The translations under genes were made by a program, and so were the position numbers. Of a stretch of DNA of 23,299 bases, positions 8,784 to 16,889 are shown piece by piece. Under the pieces are notes generated by a model. It did no database searches, was not told where the DNA came from, and saw only the letters and a list, made by a program, of their open reading frames with translations. Source of the stretch: Ophiothrix spiculata (taxonomy: Eukaryota > Echinodermata > Ophiuroidea > Amphilepidida > Ophiotrichidae); the NCBI GenBank assembly GCA_000969725.1, contig JXSR01S035210.1, one strand, 5' to 3'. Every line of letters starts with the position of its first letter. Position 1 is the stretch's first letter.

Positions 8784-10083
8784 GTACATATGACTCTCAG
8801 CTGCTGGAAGTGCTCAGGGCTGACATCTGGGTTGATGCGGATACTGTGTTTTTGACGCCAGTGCAGGACTGTGTCTCTAGATGGGGTCCGTTGAGAGCTG
8901 ATGATAAAATCTCACACAGCCAATTACCTCCCCAAGTAAGGACCATTTCATGCAGATACTTCAGTGATGGTTTATAGCTGCCTTGCACGAACATGCAGGT
9001 TGTTGCAAACTGTTTCTAACAAATCCCGCAACACTTTCTTATCTCTTAAAAGTCCTTCCTTTTCTGCTCTGACAAGTTTATGAATTATCGCTGACATGTC
9101 TCCTCTGCAGCAGGACTCCTTCAACTGTTCTATTAAAGATTGTTTTCTTTGGAGCAGTCTTAAGCACTTTGCCTGAGCGAAAAACAACTTTGATTTTTAA
9201 TGTTTGTTCTCCGACGTCTTTTGTTTCAGCAGTGCATTTTGTTCATCTGAATTAAGGTTGTCAAATCTAATGTGTGATGTGCTACGATTTTCACCAGTAA
9301 GTGTTTTATGCCTTGCCTGCAGTCTTAATCGAAATGATTTTATTGAGGGAATTTGCCGGCATTTCTGACATATTAGGTCCTCATTATCTCCACTTACAAC
9401 TCCTACACAATCTAAAAATGTTCCAACTGATGCCCCAACACTGATGTGAACTTTGTAGAGAGGAATGGCATACCAAGATTTTTCACCATTATCAGTGCCA
9501 GGTAGTATATCTTTCAGCAGAACGTCTGTTTTGAGATTCTTTTGGCTTTTGGGAAAGAAAACTGTATCTTTGTAAAATCCTTGGCATGCCTGAACATGTG
9601 GGTGCTGGCTAGGATTGGTACTGCCTACTGATCATGCACTTGTTTTGAAGAAGGAATCAATCAGACCAGAGGAAGAAGGTGCTCCCTTTGAAGTCTTACG
9701 CTTATGGAGCTTACTCTCAACGTGAAGACGTATTCTTCCAAGAGGATCACCAGCGACTGCATCCAAATTGATGGTCACATTGTCATTTCTACATACAACT
9801 TTATCACCTTCCCTGATGAATTGGTTTTTGTATGTCTGCTTAATATCTTCCCATACTTTCAGGAATGGGTCCAAGTTGAGTGCTGTTTGTACCGAGGTTT
9901 TGTGCACTTTGGTGTCAAAATGACTTCTAAGGTTATGAAGCTGATTTTGGTAGGTTCCACCGAGCAATGTAGTTGGGCAAACTGAACAAGATATCATTAC
10001 TTGACTAATTCAAAATTTGCAGGTACTTTGAATTTTCCAGCATGTTCTGCTTCAAGTTTTCTCAGCAACTCCTTTAACTTAAA
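8784..10083 (-). pseudogene. Zinc-finger / coiled-coil transposon-type gene remnant
   Basis: From ATG 9997 to 8972 one minus-strand frame persists for 342 codons with two internal stops (TGA at 9632-9634, TAA at 9197-9199); a frame change near 8980 leads into the last part. Residues about 4-33 form a BED-like finger, C-x2-C..H-x5-H (CSVCPTTLLGGTYQNQLHNL then SHFDTKVH). A second finger-like unit, VVCRNDNVTINLD..LHVESKLH, lacks the second cysteine. Then come a CxxC (DLICQKCRQIP), an ALLKQK..LLQRKQSLIEQLKES coiled helix, and a last block with YKPSLKYLHEMVLTWGGNW and, in another frame, SRDTVLHWRQKHSIRINPD. A 5' exon part (KLKELLRKLEAEHAGKFK) extends to an acceptor-like TTTAATTTAAG at about 10084. 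The layout (finger, CxxC, coiled coil, then a GG..GP..T..WR block) recalls uncharacterised invertebrate transposase-like proteins. No DDE core was seen. Confidence 0.65.
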
Positions 10084-10096
10084 TTAAAGGAAACAA

Positions 10097-10426
10097 CAGG
10101 GTTAGTGCAGATCCTTGAAAGTACTTGAAAGTCCTTGAATTTTATTTTGCAATTTCCAGGCCTTGAAAGTCCTTGAAAAACTGACTTAATCAAAAAAGTC
10201 CTTGAAAGTCCTGGAATTTTTGAATGTCATAAATGTTAAAAATTTATATGTCAAAAGAATTTACCATGCAATTATTTTTATCCAAAAATGAGCAAAAACA
10301 AATTTATTTTATTTGTTGACACATATTCCTCCGACCGCCGCTGATGAGGGGAAAAGTCCTTGAATTTTTCTTAAAAAGTCCTTGAAAGTCCTTGAATTTT
10401 ATAAGTGAAAAAGTGTACTAACTCTG
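10097..10426. mobile_element. Non-autonomous inverted-repeat element (MITE-like) built of CCTTGAAAGT words
   Basis: The left end CAGGGTTAGTGCA (10097-10109) and the complement of the right end, CAGAGTTAGTACA (10426 backwards), form imperfect 13-bp terminal inverted repeats. The same five bases AACAA flank both sides and may be a target duplication, but the flanks are A-rich, so this is weak. Inside each end, CCTTGAAAGTCCTTGAATTT-type words recur in direct orientation (10113-10143, 10161-10176, 10198-10220, 10378-10400). The 330-bp element has no coding frame. CAG termini suggest a hAT-like relation; an 8-bp target duplication was not seen. Confidence 0.65.
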
Positions 10427-10679
10427 AACAAACAATAAAAATATTCTCAATATGTATATTTGTCAAATATGAACAAAGAAAAATACATGAATGTTAAGTA
10501 AGCTATAATTTTTGTGGTAATTTAGGAAAATCGTCCTTTGACATAAACAGCGGTCGTTTGAACGGACACTGTATCCCCCTGAAGGTGGCTTTTTCACTAG
10601 AATAAGTGGAAAGGATGAACTTAGAGATATACCAAATTGCTGCGCGCGAGAAATTTTTAGTGACAGAAAAAAATTCGGT

Positions 10680-10702
10680 AGGGGGGGGGATCCCCCCCCC
10701 CC
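10680..10702. repeat. Poly-G/poly-C palindrome centred on GGATCC
   Basis: A run of about ten G is followed by ATC-linked C run (G-run, GATC core, C-run), giving an almost perfect palindrome in otherwise AT-rich DNA. Strong hairpin or G-quadruplex potential. An assembly or cloning artefact cannot be excluded. Confidence 0.7.
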
Positions 10703-10732
10703 TTCATAGAACTAGGGTTGAAGATGATGATT

Positions 10733-10825
10733 CGATAGTGGAGCGAGTGCAGAAGATGCGATAATGGAGAGAGCGCCGAAGATCCACTAGTGAAGCGAGC
10801 GCAGAAGGTCCAATAGCGGAGTATA
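10733..10825. repeat. 26-bp tandem repeat, about 3.5 copies
   Basis: Units start at 10733, 10759, 10785 and 10811: CGATAGTGGAGCGAGTGCAG, CGATAATGGAGAGAGCGCCG, CACTAGTGAAGCGAGCGCAG and CAATAGCGGAG, each ending GAAG(A/G)T. The spacing is exactly 26 bp. The GAAG.TCC..TAGTGGAG core also occurs in the 90-bp units further right, so the two arrays are related. Minus-strand frames across it are repeat translations, not genes. Confidence 0.9.
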
Positions 10826-11040
10826 AGGCAACAAACTTTGAGTATGAAACTTTCAGTAAACATGTTCGAAAAATATTGAACAGAAAATGCATAGATTTGA
10901 TTTGCTAAAAATTCCTTCCTTGTACGATACCAAGGGGAAAAATTAATACTTTCGTTACATTTGTGTAGGCCTACTTCTTGGAAAAGTAATGAGTAGTAGG
11001 CCTCCCTATATAGTAACGAAATTGTTTTCTGCGCTTGCAC

Positions 11041-11410
11041 GCGGAAGCTCCTGTACTGGAGTTTCTGCGTCCGAGCGCGGTAATTTTAAATTTCCTCCTA
11101 TATAGGGGCGAAAGTGTTTTTTGCACTCGTACGCGGAAGTTCCGGTAGTGGAGTTTCTGCGTCTGAGCGTGGTAAATTTTTTTCCTCCTATATAGAGACG
11201 AAAATGTTTTCTGCGCTCGGGCGCAGAAGCTCCGGTAGTGGAGTTTCTGCGTCCGAGCGCGGTAATTTTTTCCCTCCTATATAGAGACAAAAATGTCTTC
11301 TGCGCTCGGGCGCGGAAGCTCCGGTAGTGGAGTTTCTGCGCGGTAAATGTTTTCCTCCTATACGGCCTATAGAGATGAAAGTGATTTGCGTTCGGGCGTG
11401 GAAGCTGACC
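11041..11410. repeat. 90-bp tandem repeat array, about four copies
   Basis: GGAGTTTCTGCG occurs at 11058, 11150, 11240 and 11329, so units are 92, 90 and 89 bp. Each unit holds GCGCGGAAGCTCCGGTAGTG, GTCCGAGCGCGGTAA, a T-rich tract and CCTCCTATATAGAGACGAAA. The units are GC-rich, unlike the surroundings. A 178-codon minus-strand frame (11006-11542) stays open across the array and gives roughly 30-residue repeats (RRNSTTGASAPERRKHF), but a second frame is open too, so openness is probably a by-product of a period near 90. The last unit is degenerate. Confidence 0.92.
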
Positions 11411-11442
11411 TGTTGGCAGATTGATTGCCTGTGTAGGTGCAT

Positions 11443-11991
11443 ATACTACTTGGGCTGAACCTTGCGTAAGCCTAGTATTTTGTCTTTCCAGTTGATTCCG
11501 TTGGATTGGGTTATTTGCAACATGATTTGTTGCATTAGCCAAACGAGTAGTTGATCATGTACTTGGCCTACGCTGTGTAGAATTAGTACATTTAGTTGTC
11601 CCATGATCTAAAATTCTAATTCCAATTCACTTTTTTCCAATTCAAGTTACCGTACTTCAAAATATGATCCTCTACAGACGACAGACTGAACGCTTATGAT
11701 GAACGTGTTTGCAATGCCCAGTGAAACCCTTGATCACTGATATCATTTAATGCCCACATTGAAATTTAACAATAGGTCATAAACCCAAATAAAAGCAATA
11801 CTTGAGAACCTACTTCAAAACGCGGATTGAGTGATGGAAAATTACATCCCCGGATGGGGGAAGTGCACAATTTAAATTAATACGCGCAGATACAAATGTA
11901 TTTCGAATTGACACTTCGCCCCATTTAGATTCTTATTGTCGTTTGACCCATCTGTACTTCTGCTTTGTGATGAAGTGTCGGGGGACTGCTT
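11443..11991. other. No gene seen
   Basis: AT-rich unique-looking sequence between the 90-bp array and the hairpin. No coding block, repeat or RNA was recognised. Confidence 0.5.
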
Positions 11992-12113
11992 CCCGATCTG
12001 ATCGTACTGAATGACGGGAAAGGGGAGCAGTGTCGTTTAGGTCACTGCTCCCTTTTCCCATCATTCAACAAGATCAGATCCGGGAAAGGGGAGCAGTGTC
12101 ATTTAGGTCACTG
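11992..12113. repeat. Strong hairpin with an extra direct half-copy
   Basis: GGGAAAGGGGAGCAGTG (12016-12032) pairs with CACTGCTCCCTTTTCCC (12043-12059) across a 10-base loop, with one G-T wobble. The pairing extends imperfectly outward (GATCTGATC..TGAATGA with TCATTCA..GATCAGATC) to about 11992 and 12083. The 33 bases 12015-12047 are then repeated directly at 12081-12113 with one change. It could be a small palindromic element or a transcribed hairpin. No promoter or coding context is visible. Confidence 0.85.
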
Positions 12114-12528
12114 TCAAAGACCTCTAAACACCTGCCAAACTCTATCTCTGCATCTGAGGAGGTAGAGGTGCTTAGGTGGTATGCACTCTCATCCATTTTC
12201 TCCTGGACTAATTGGGCTTTGATTTCCAATGTCTGTTTCCGACCCTTCATTGTGTCATTACTTTAAGTTGCTAGGTAAAGGCGAAGCAAATTTGATTTGC
12301 TACTTGCATACAAAGATTCAACGGTTTAGTCAGCAGAGTAGAATCTGTAATAAATACTTCATAGAATTCTTTGATATGATATCTGTTGCCTCAATATTCT
12401 TGCATATGTGACCTTTCACCAAATTGATCCTCAAGGTGAACAAGAATAGATTTGAATGAGTATTCTTCATTATGTGCTGTTCTTTGCCAAGTTTTTCAAT
12501 ATTTACATTCCAGATTTTCCCATTCATC
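12114..12528. other. No gene seen
   Basis: No coding block or repeat recognised between the hairpin and the LINE tail. Confidence 0.5.
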
Positions 12529-13342
12529 AAATAATAATAATAATAAACATTTGTATTGCGCCATCAATCTAGTGGTACTATTCCGAGGCGCAAACATGAA
12601 ATACAAAAACAATACAGTAAAAGATAAAATCATTGAAATACAAAATACATTTGTTGATTAACCAATTGAAAAGATCAAGTAAAGTTCATTACACATATGT
12701 TTTGTTGTATAAATGAGTTCATTAAATTTATCAAAAGTCTGAAATGAATCACAAGTTTCTTATGTTAAGAGGTAACGAGTTCCAAAGCACAACAGAAAAT
12801 GCTCGATCTCCAAATGCAGATAAAGCCTGTGGTACAACAAGTAACTGTTTACTAGTATCAGAAGATCTTAGTCTGTGGCTTGGAACATAAGAAACAAGAA
12901 GATTAAATAAATAATTGGGTACAATGCCATTAAAAGCTCTCCAAGTTAAAATAAGTATATTAAAGTTTATTCTCTCATTCTTATTCTCTGATATTTTGAA
13001 GTCATAATAAGTAATTCAGTCTTTTCATCATTTAGCTTGAGCTTGTTTGTTGACATCCATGATTTTATTTCTACGATGCAAGCTTCAACTTGTTCAGGAG
13101 CAGACAACTCATCTATAGGATCATTTAAATTAAAAAGTATACAGTTGTGTATCATTTGCATATGCTTGGATGAATAAACTGTGTTGCCAAGCAATGTTAA
13201 CAATTGGTGAAGAATATATAGTAAAGAATATTGGTCCAAGCACGAATCCTTGGGGAACTCCAAAGGAAAGTGACACCTGCGTAGAAATAGTTACATTAAT
13301 GTTAACAGCCTGAGATCTGCTACGGAGTTGGCAGTTGGGCAA
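12529..13342 (-). mobile_element. CR1/L2-like LINE, truncated and internally deleted
   Basis: The minus strand carries RT motifs LSFGVPQGFVLGPIFFTIY (about 13230-13285) and YANDTQLY (13151-13162 for YAND), then a helix with SWMSTNKLKLNDEKTELLIM. The palm aspartate pair reads YAND, so the first catalytic residue is lost. The palm region changes frame once. Just after it, at about 12962, the frame goes directly to the C-terminal domain (ILILTWRAFNGIVPNYLFN, then SAFGDRAFSVVLWNSLPLNI), so the usual RLDYCNSLL and ARLV..LHWLP section is missing: an internal deletion of very roughly 150 residues. A 3' stem (GCGCC..GGCGC) and an (ATT)n tail (12529-12546 read on the plus strand as AAT repeats) end the element. 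It is dead and 5'-truncated. Confidence 0.9.
12558..12591 (-). other. LINE 3'-terminal stem-loop
   Basis: On the minus strand GCGCCTCGGAATAGTACCAC runs into a GATGGCGC end, with a GCGCC/GGCGC stem, just before the (ATT)n tail. It matches in position and shape the stem at 6149-6180 of the first LINE, although the tails differ. Confidence 0.6.
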
Positions 13343-13522
13343 GTGTCGGAAACGGTAGTGTAGCTGCCGAGGTATTATCTATTATTTGAAAATCTGCTTA
13401 CCTATGCTATTATATTGATTTAACAAAGCCACGACTAACAAATTGTAACTCAAAGTAACATGATAAAAGGCACTGTCAAATGGAGGAGAATTTAAAGTGC
13501 TGAATTGATCACTTGTGATAAT
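13343..13522. other. Short spacer, nothing seen
   Basis: Unassigned AT-rich DNA between the LINE 5' edge and the helicase remnant. Confidence 0.4.
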
Positions 13523-14211
13523 TCAACTTTTCAAAAGATCAATATCTTCTGATGGTGGCGCACCTTTTCTTATTCTAGTCAGTAAATTCATGTATTTATA
13601 TCACCTTCTTGTCTATGATTAGATGTTGAAAATATTGGTGTGAATAATGACTTCCACAAATGTGGACTATTAGGACAAATTTGACATAAATTGGGTGTCA
13701 AAATGCTAGAGTTTTTATGGACACATTTTTCTTGGAAAATATATGATCAAAACACTGTTTCAGTTTGAAAAGATCTCCAAAGGTGATAATGTTAATATTT
13801 CCAAAGAAAAATTGGGAGAATCTTCTGTAGTATCCGTTATTTCTGATAATCTTTGATGAATGTGTTGGATGTTTGGAAACTGACCATACTTATTTCATCA
13901 ATTATAAGAATGTGATTATTTGTAAACAATTCTTTTAATTCACTCAACTTCCTGTTAGTGAGTGGAAGATATGGTCATTTTGACTTTTAATGTATGTTGA
14001 AGATTCAGTAAAGAGTGAAGAGTACTGCCATAAAACTTGCTACACAGGTTTGAGCTGCTAGTAATGCTCCAGGGAAATCTGGTTTGGATGCAGATTATAA
14101 ATTCATAAGTTTGATTATGAAACTTTTTCCAGATCCTGCACCACCTGTTATGAAAAAATAGAGAGAAGGTAAATCTGTACTCTGCAAGAATGTTTTGAAC
14201 AAGATCCGCAT
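13523..14211 (-). pseudogene. PIF1-type DNA helicase remnant (Helitron-like)
   Basis: The minus strand, in several frames, carries the ordered motifs of a PIF1-family superfamily 1 helicase. Walker A is YFFITGGAGSGKSFIIK (GGAGSGKS at 14122-14145). Next comes KPDFPGALLAAQTCVASF, the equivalent of the AAPTGVAAF segment. Walker B is HILIIDEISMVS (13882-13905). GDLFKL at 13761-13778 equals the GDFFQL motif. After it come LWKSLFTPI and SNHRQEGDI, and finally MNLLTRIRKGAPPSEDIDLL. The gene is broken by several stops and frame changes. PIF1-like helicases of this type are best known as the C-terminal half of Helitron Rep-Hel proteins; stand-alone copies also occur. No Rep (HUH) domain was found nearby, so Helitron membership is inference. 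Confidence 0.85.
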
Positions 14212-15197
14212 TCATGACCAATCATGCTTAGACAGTCAGTACAGACTACTGTGGAGTAGAACCGGGAGGGGGGGATAATCAAAATTGTCGGGGAACAAAT
14301 TGAATTACCTGATAGCCTAAAAATGCTCTACTTCTGTTTAGTACCTGAAGACGTTGTAACTTTGTGATTCTTGAGGTTTTCTGCAAAGCTCAGAACATAA
14401 TCTCTCTCACACAAATTTGGCAATGATTCTTGTAGGCAAAACCTTGTCTTGGTTTAAGTCTATGACAATCAGATACATTAATGTTGTGTTTTAGAGGAGT
14501 AAAAAATACAAGCTCCCAGTAACACAAATTACGATTTTCTGCTCAAATGAACTGTGGTTTTTAACAATGTTTCACTATACTGGCCATTATCACGAAAACA
14601 ATTCCACTTCAGTTGAAAAAAAATGAAGTTTTGTAGGTTCTTTAAAAATTATCTCTTTTTCATTGTTTATTTTTTTTTCTTCAGAAAGTTCTCTCTAATC
14701 TTGTTTGCCTTGAATTGTGTCTTACTTGACATTTTGGTTAAAGATGTTGCTTGAGCCTTTGAGCTCTTCGACTTTCATAAGCTGAAAGCTTTCACTCCAG
14801 AAATATTGTTGCTGCTGCAAGACTTTGCCTGGACTTTTATTTCATCTCTTGGGTCATAGAATTCTCCCTGGAAGATTTAGTCCTCTAGTTGCTTCTCGGT
14901 TGCTTTTTTTGTTCCTTGTAGCATCTTGCATAGATTTTTCCTTTTTCTTCATCATTTATTATTTGGTGTTGTCAGTGTTGGTACTTTCTGTCTATCTTTG
15001 ATTGAATGTTGAAGGCTGTTGTTGTGAAGCTGTTTATGATTCCTTTCCCATTTTCTGTTAACTATACATCTATTCTCTATATGTAAATATTGTGTTGTTG
15101 TCAAGAATAATGTTAATTTATGTTAAGTCCCCTAAATTATCTCATTTTGGCCTGTCCATTCTCCAAAAGCTTAACATACTCCCGTACTACTGTAGTC
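14212..15197. other. No gene resolved; short Lys-rich frames only
   Basis: A G-run (GGGAGGGGGGGG) lies at about 14263-14274. Minus-strand frames near 14890-15060 are short and lysine-rich and could be eroded helicase N-terminal or other transposon sequence, but no motif is recognisable. Confidence 0.45.
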
Positions 15198-15748
15198 TTA
15201 GAGTCTGTGGTTCAATTGCTGAAAATAGATATAAGATTGTTTGAATGATAGACTGGTATCTGTCCTAGTTGTAAGGGTTGGTGTGTGTGTTTTCAGCGGC
15301 AACACTTAAGCGCTGGCAATGAGTGAGCGTAGTATCTAGCCTAAACCCTGTCTGATCATCTCTATTGATGATTGTATGTTGCATACCATCTCTTCATTGC
15401 AGGGCATTACGGTTTCTGTAGAATGTGGAGCTCCAGTGAATATCTGGGTTGTATTTCACATTAAATCCCTTTCCGAGCTCTTCTACAGATTATTCTGGCC
15501 TTGCCTTTGCTGCACTTGGCAGAGATTCTCCATTTATTCTTAACAACACACAGCTGAACCACAGTCCCATATGAAATTCTGTGTCCATACTGTTCTTACA
15601 AATGCATTTGAATGTGCTTGAAGGTAACCTTGGGCTCTGGGGTTTTAGTGTTACCATCAAAGGTGGTTAGGCCAGTCCTCCTCCAAGTATCAGCCCCCTT
15701 ATGTCGTTCACTAACCAACTCCTCAATGTCTCTTCCAATTGTTGGATA
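15198..15748 (-). pseudogene. Remnant of an uncharacterised mobile-element gene family (YGTVVQLC / RRARKGFN / NRDDQTGFRLDT)
   Basis: After an acceptor-like CTCTTCTACAG at about 15749 the minus strand reads YPTIGRDIEELVSERHKGAD, TWRRTGLTTFDGNTK, TFKHIQMHL, YGHRISYGTVVQLCVVKN, GKARIICRRARKGFN, VKYNPDIHWSSTFYRNRNAL, RDGMQHTIINRDDQTGFRLD and TTLTHCQRLSV. It has two in-frame stops and a frame change within the first 150 codons and decays after 15265, although TTRTDTSLSFKQSYIYF can still be read. From memory this block is a conserved core of long uncharacterised proteins spread in many copies in cnidarian, mollusc and other invertebrate genomes. The invariant-looking NRDD and DxHW acidic residues could be catalytic. 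No name is established to my knowledge, and I do not assign a reaction. Confidence 0.75.
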
Positions 15749-15927
15749 CTGTAGAAGAGTTTTTGACTAATTGAACAAAATTAGGGATAAGAATACTGTA
15801 GGCATGATTTGATTTTGAATAAATATCATTTTGGGGGCCAAAAACTGTTTGCATGATTTTTTCATGAGTTTTGGCCATTTTTGGCTTCGTTTGCATCCAG
15901 TAACTGAAGCTCTTGCTTCTTCATTCT

Positions 15928-16052
15928 TCATTCTGATTTTACTTCCCCATGTTTCTCAGAAGCATCAAATGCTTGTGCATATTCATGCTGCTTTGAAAAT
16001 TTTTCATATTGCTGTTCTATCAAACTCATCATAACATCCTCAAGCAATTCCC
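15928..16052 (-). pseudogene. Exon-like helical block (ELLEDVMMSLIEQQYEKFSK)
   Basis: An acceptor-like CACTAATTCCAG is followed by GELLEDVMMSLIEQQYEKFS, KQHEYAQAFDASEKHGE and VKSE before a stop; KKQELQLLDANEAKNG continues after it. The composition is that of a long amphipathic helix. It lies on the same strand, 180 bp upstream of the YGTVVQLC block, and may be an exon of the same gene. No family recognised. Confidence 0.45.
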
Positions 16053-16095
16053 CTGGAATTAGTGTTTATCGTCAAGAACACATCCACCAGCTGAT

Positions 16096-16175
16096 TTCAT
16101 TAACATGGAAATGCATCGAAAAAGCATCTAAGACTGAAACATCATTAACTTACGATTGCCCCTTGATCCTTCATA
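16096..16175. repeat. Direct repeat, copy 1
   Basis: TTTCATTAACATGGAAATGC, AAAGCATCTAAGAC and TTAACTTACGATTGCCCCTT are matched about 575 bp downstream. On the minus strand each copy contains CAATCGTAAGTTAA, a good splice donor-like GTAAGT. Possibly a duplicated exon edge. Confidence 0.75.
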
Positions 16176-16669
16176 ATGATACGAAGGATTTGAATTCTAC
16201 CCATGTCAAATTCCTATAAATTTAATGTGTTGTACCCTTAAGAAGGGTTTTTATGTCTTTGTGAGACCCAATTTACCAACAAGCTAAATCCTTTATAGCT
16301 ACGATGTATCTTAATTGTTTAGTGAAATAGATCCCTGGTCAAATTTTAATTCAATGACATGATATTTAAATTGCAATGTTGAAGAAATAAAAACTGCTTT
16401 ATGAATTACTTGTCTTAAAATTGACTTTACCATCAAACATTTTGAGTAGAAATATATTGAGAAAACACTCTTTTAGCTTTACAAAAGACCTTAATGTCAA
16501 ATACTTTGAAATGAGATGATTTTATCAGTAAAACCAGAAAATATTAACCTTACATTGTATTAAAAAAGTAACTTTCAAAACTAATAGTCTCTCTCCCTCA
16601 TTCAATTCTTCAGTTAGGTGAATAGTTCCCATTACAAAATTTTTGTACTGTAAATAATGTTGGACATGT

Positions 16670-16750
16670 CATTAACATCTAAATGTATCATTAAAGCATC
16701 GTAAGACCGTACCCATTGTTAACTTACGATTGTCCCTTGATCCTTTATAC
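16670..16750. repeat. Direct repeat, copy 2
   Basis: TGTCATTAACATCTAAATGT, AAAGCATCGTAAGAC and TTAACTTACGATTGTCCCTT match copy 1 at 16096-16175, in the same orientation. Confidence 0.75.
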
Positions 16751-16889
16751 GACACAAATATTTTAGTCTTAAAGAGGACAAAAAACAGAGAAAAAAATCT
16801 TATTCATTTGATTTACCAAATCACATGGCAGTTATTGATTACTGACAGGCATGCTGAATTCAAAGATATACCTATCCAGATAGTTTCTT

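Noticed and set aside
10657-11040. Minus-strand 127-codon frame
   Set aside because: Runs through the 26-bp array and the G/C palindrome; its repeated residues come from the array.
10710-11410. Possible rRNA spacer or centromeric satellite
   Set aside because: Only a few copies and no rRNA sequence nearby; nothing supports either identity.
13955-14221. Minus-strand 88-codon frame
   Set aside because: It overlaps the PIF1 helicase in the wrong frame; the Walker A motif is in the neighbouring frame.
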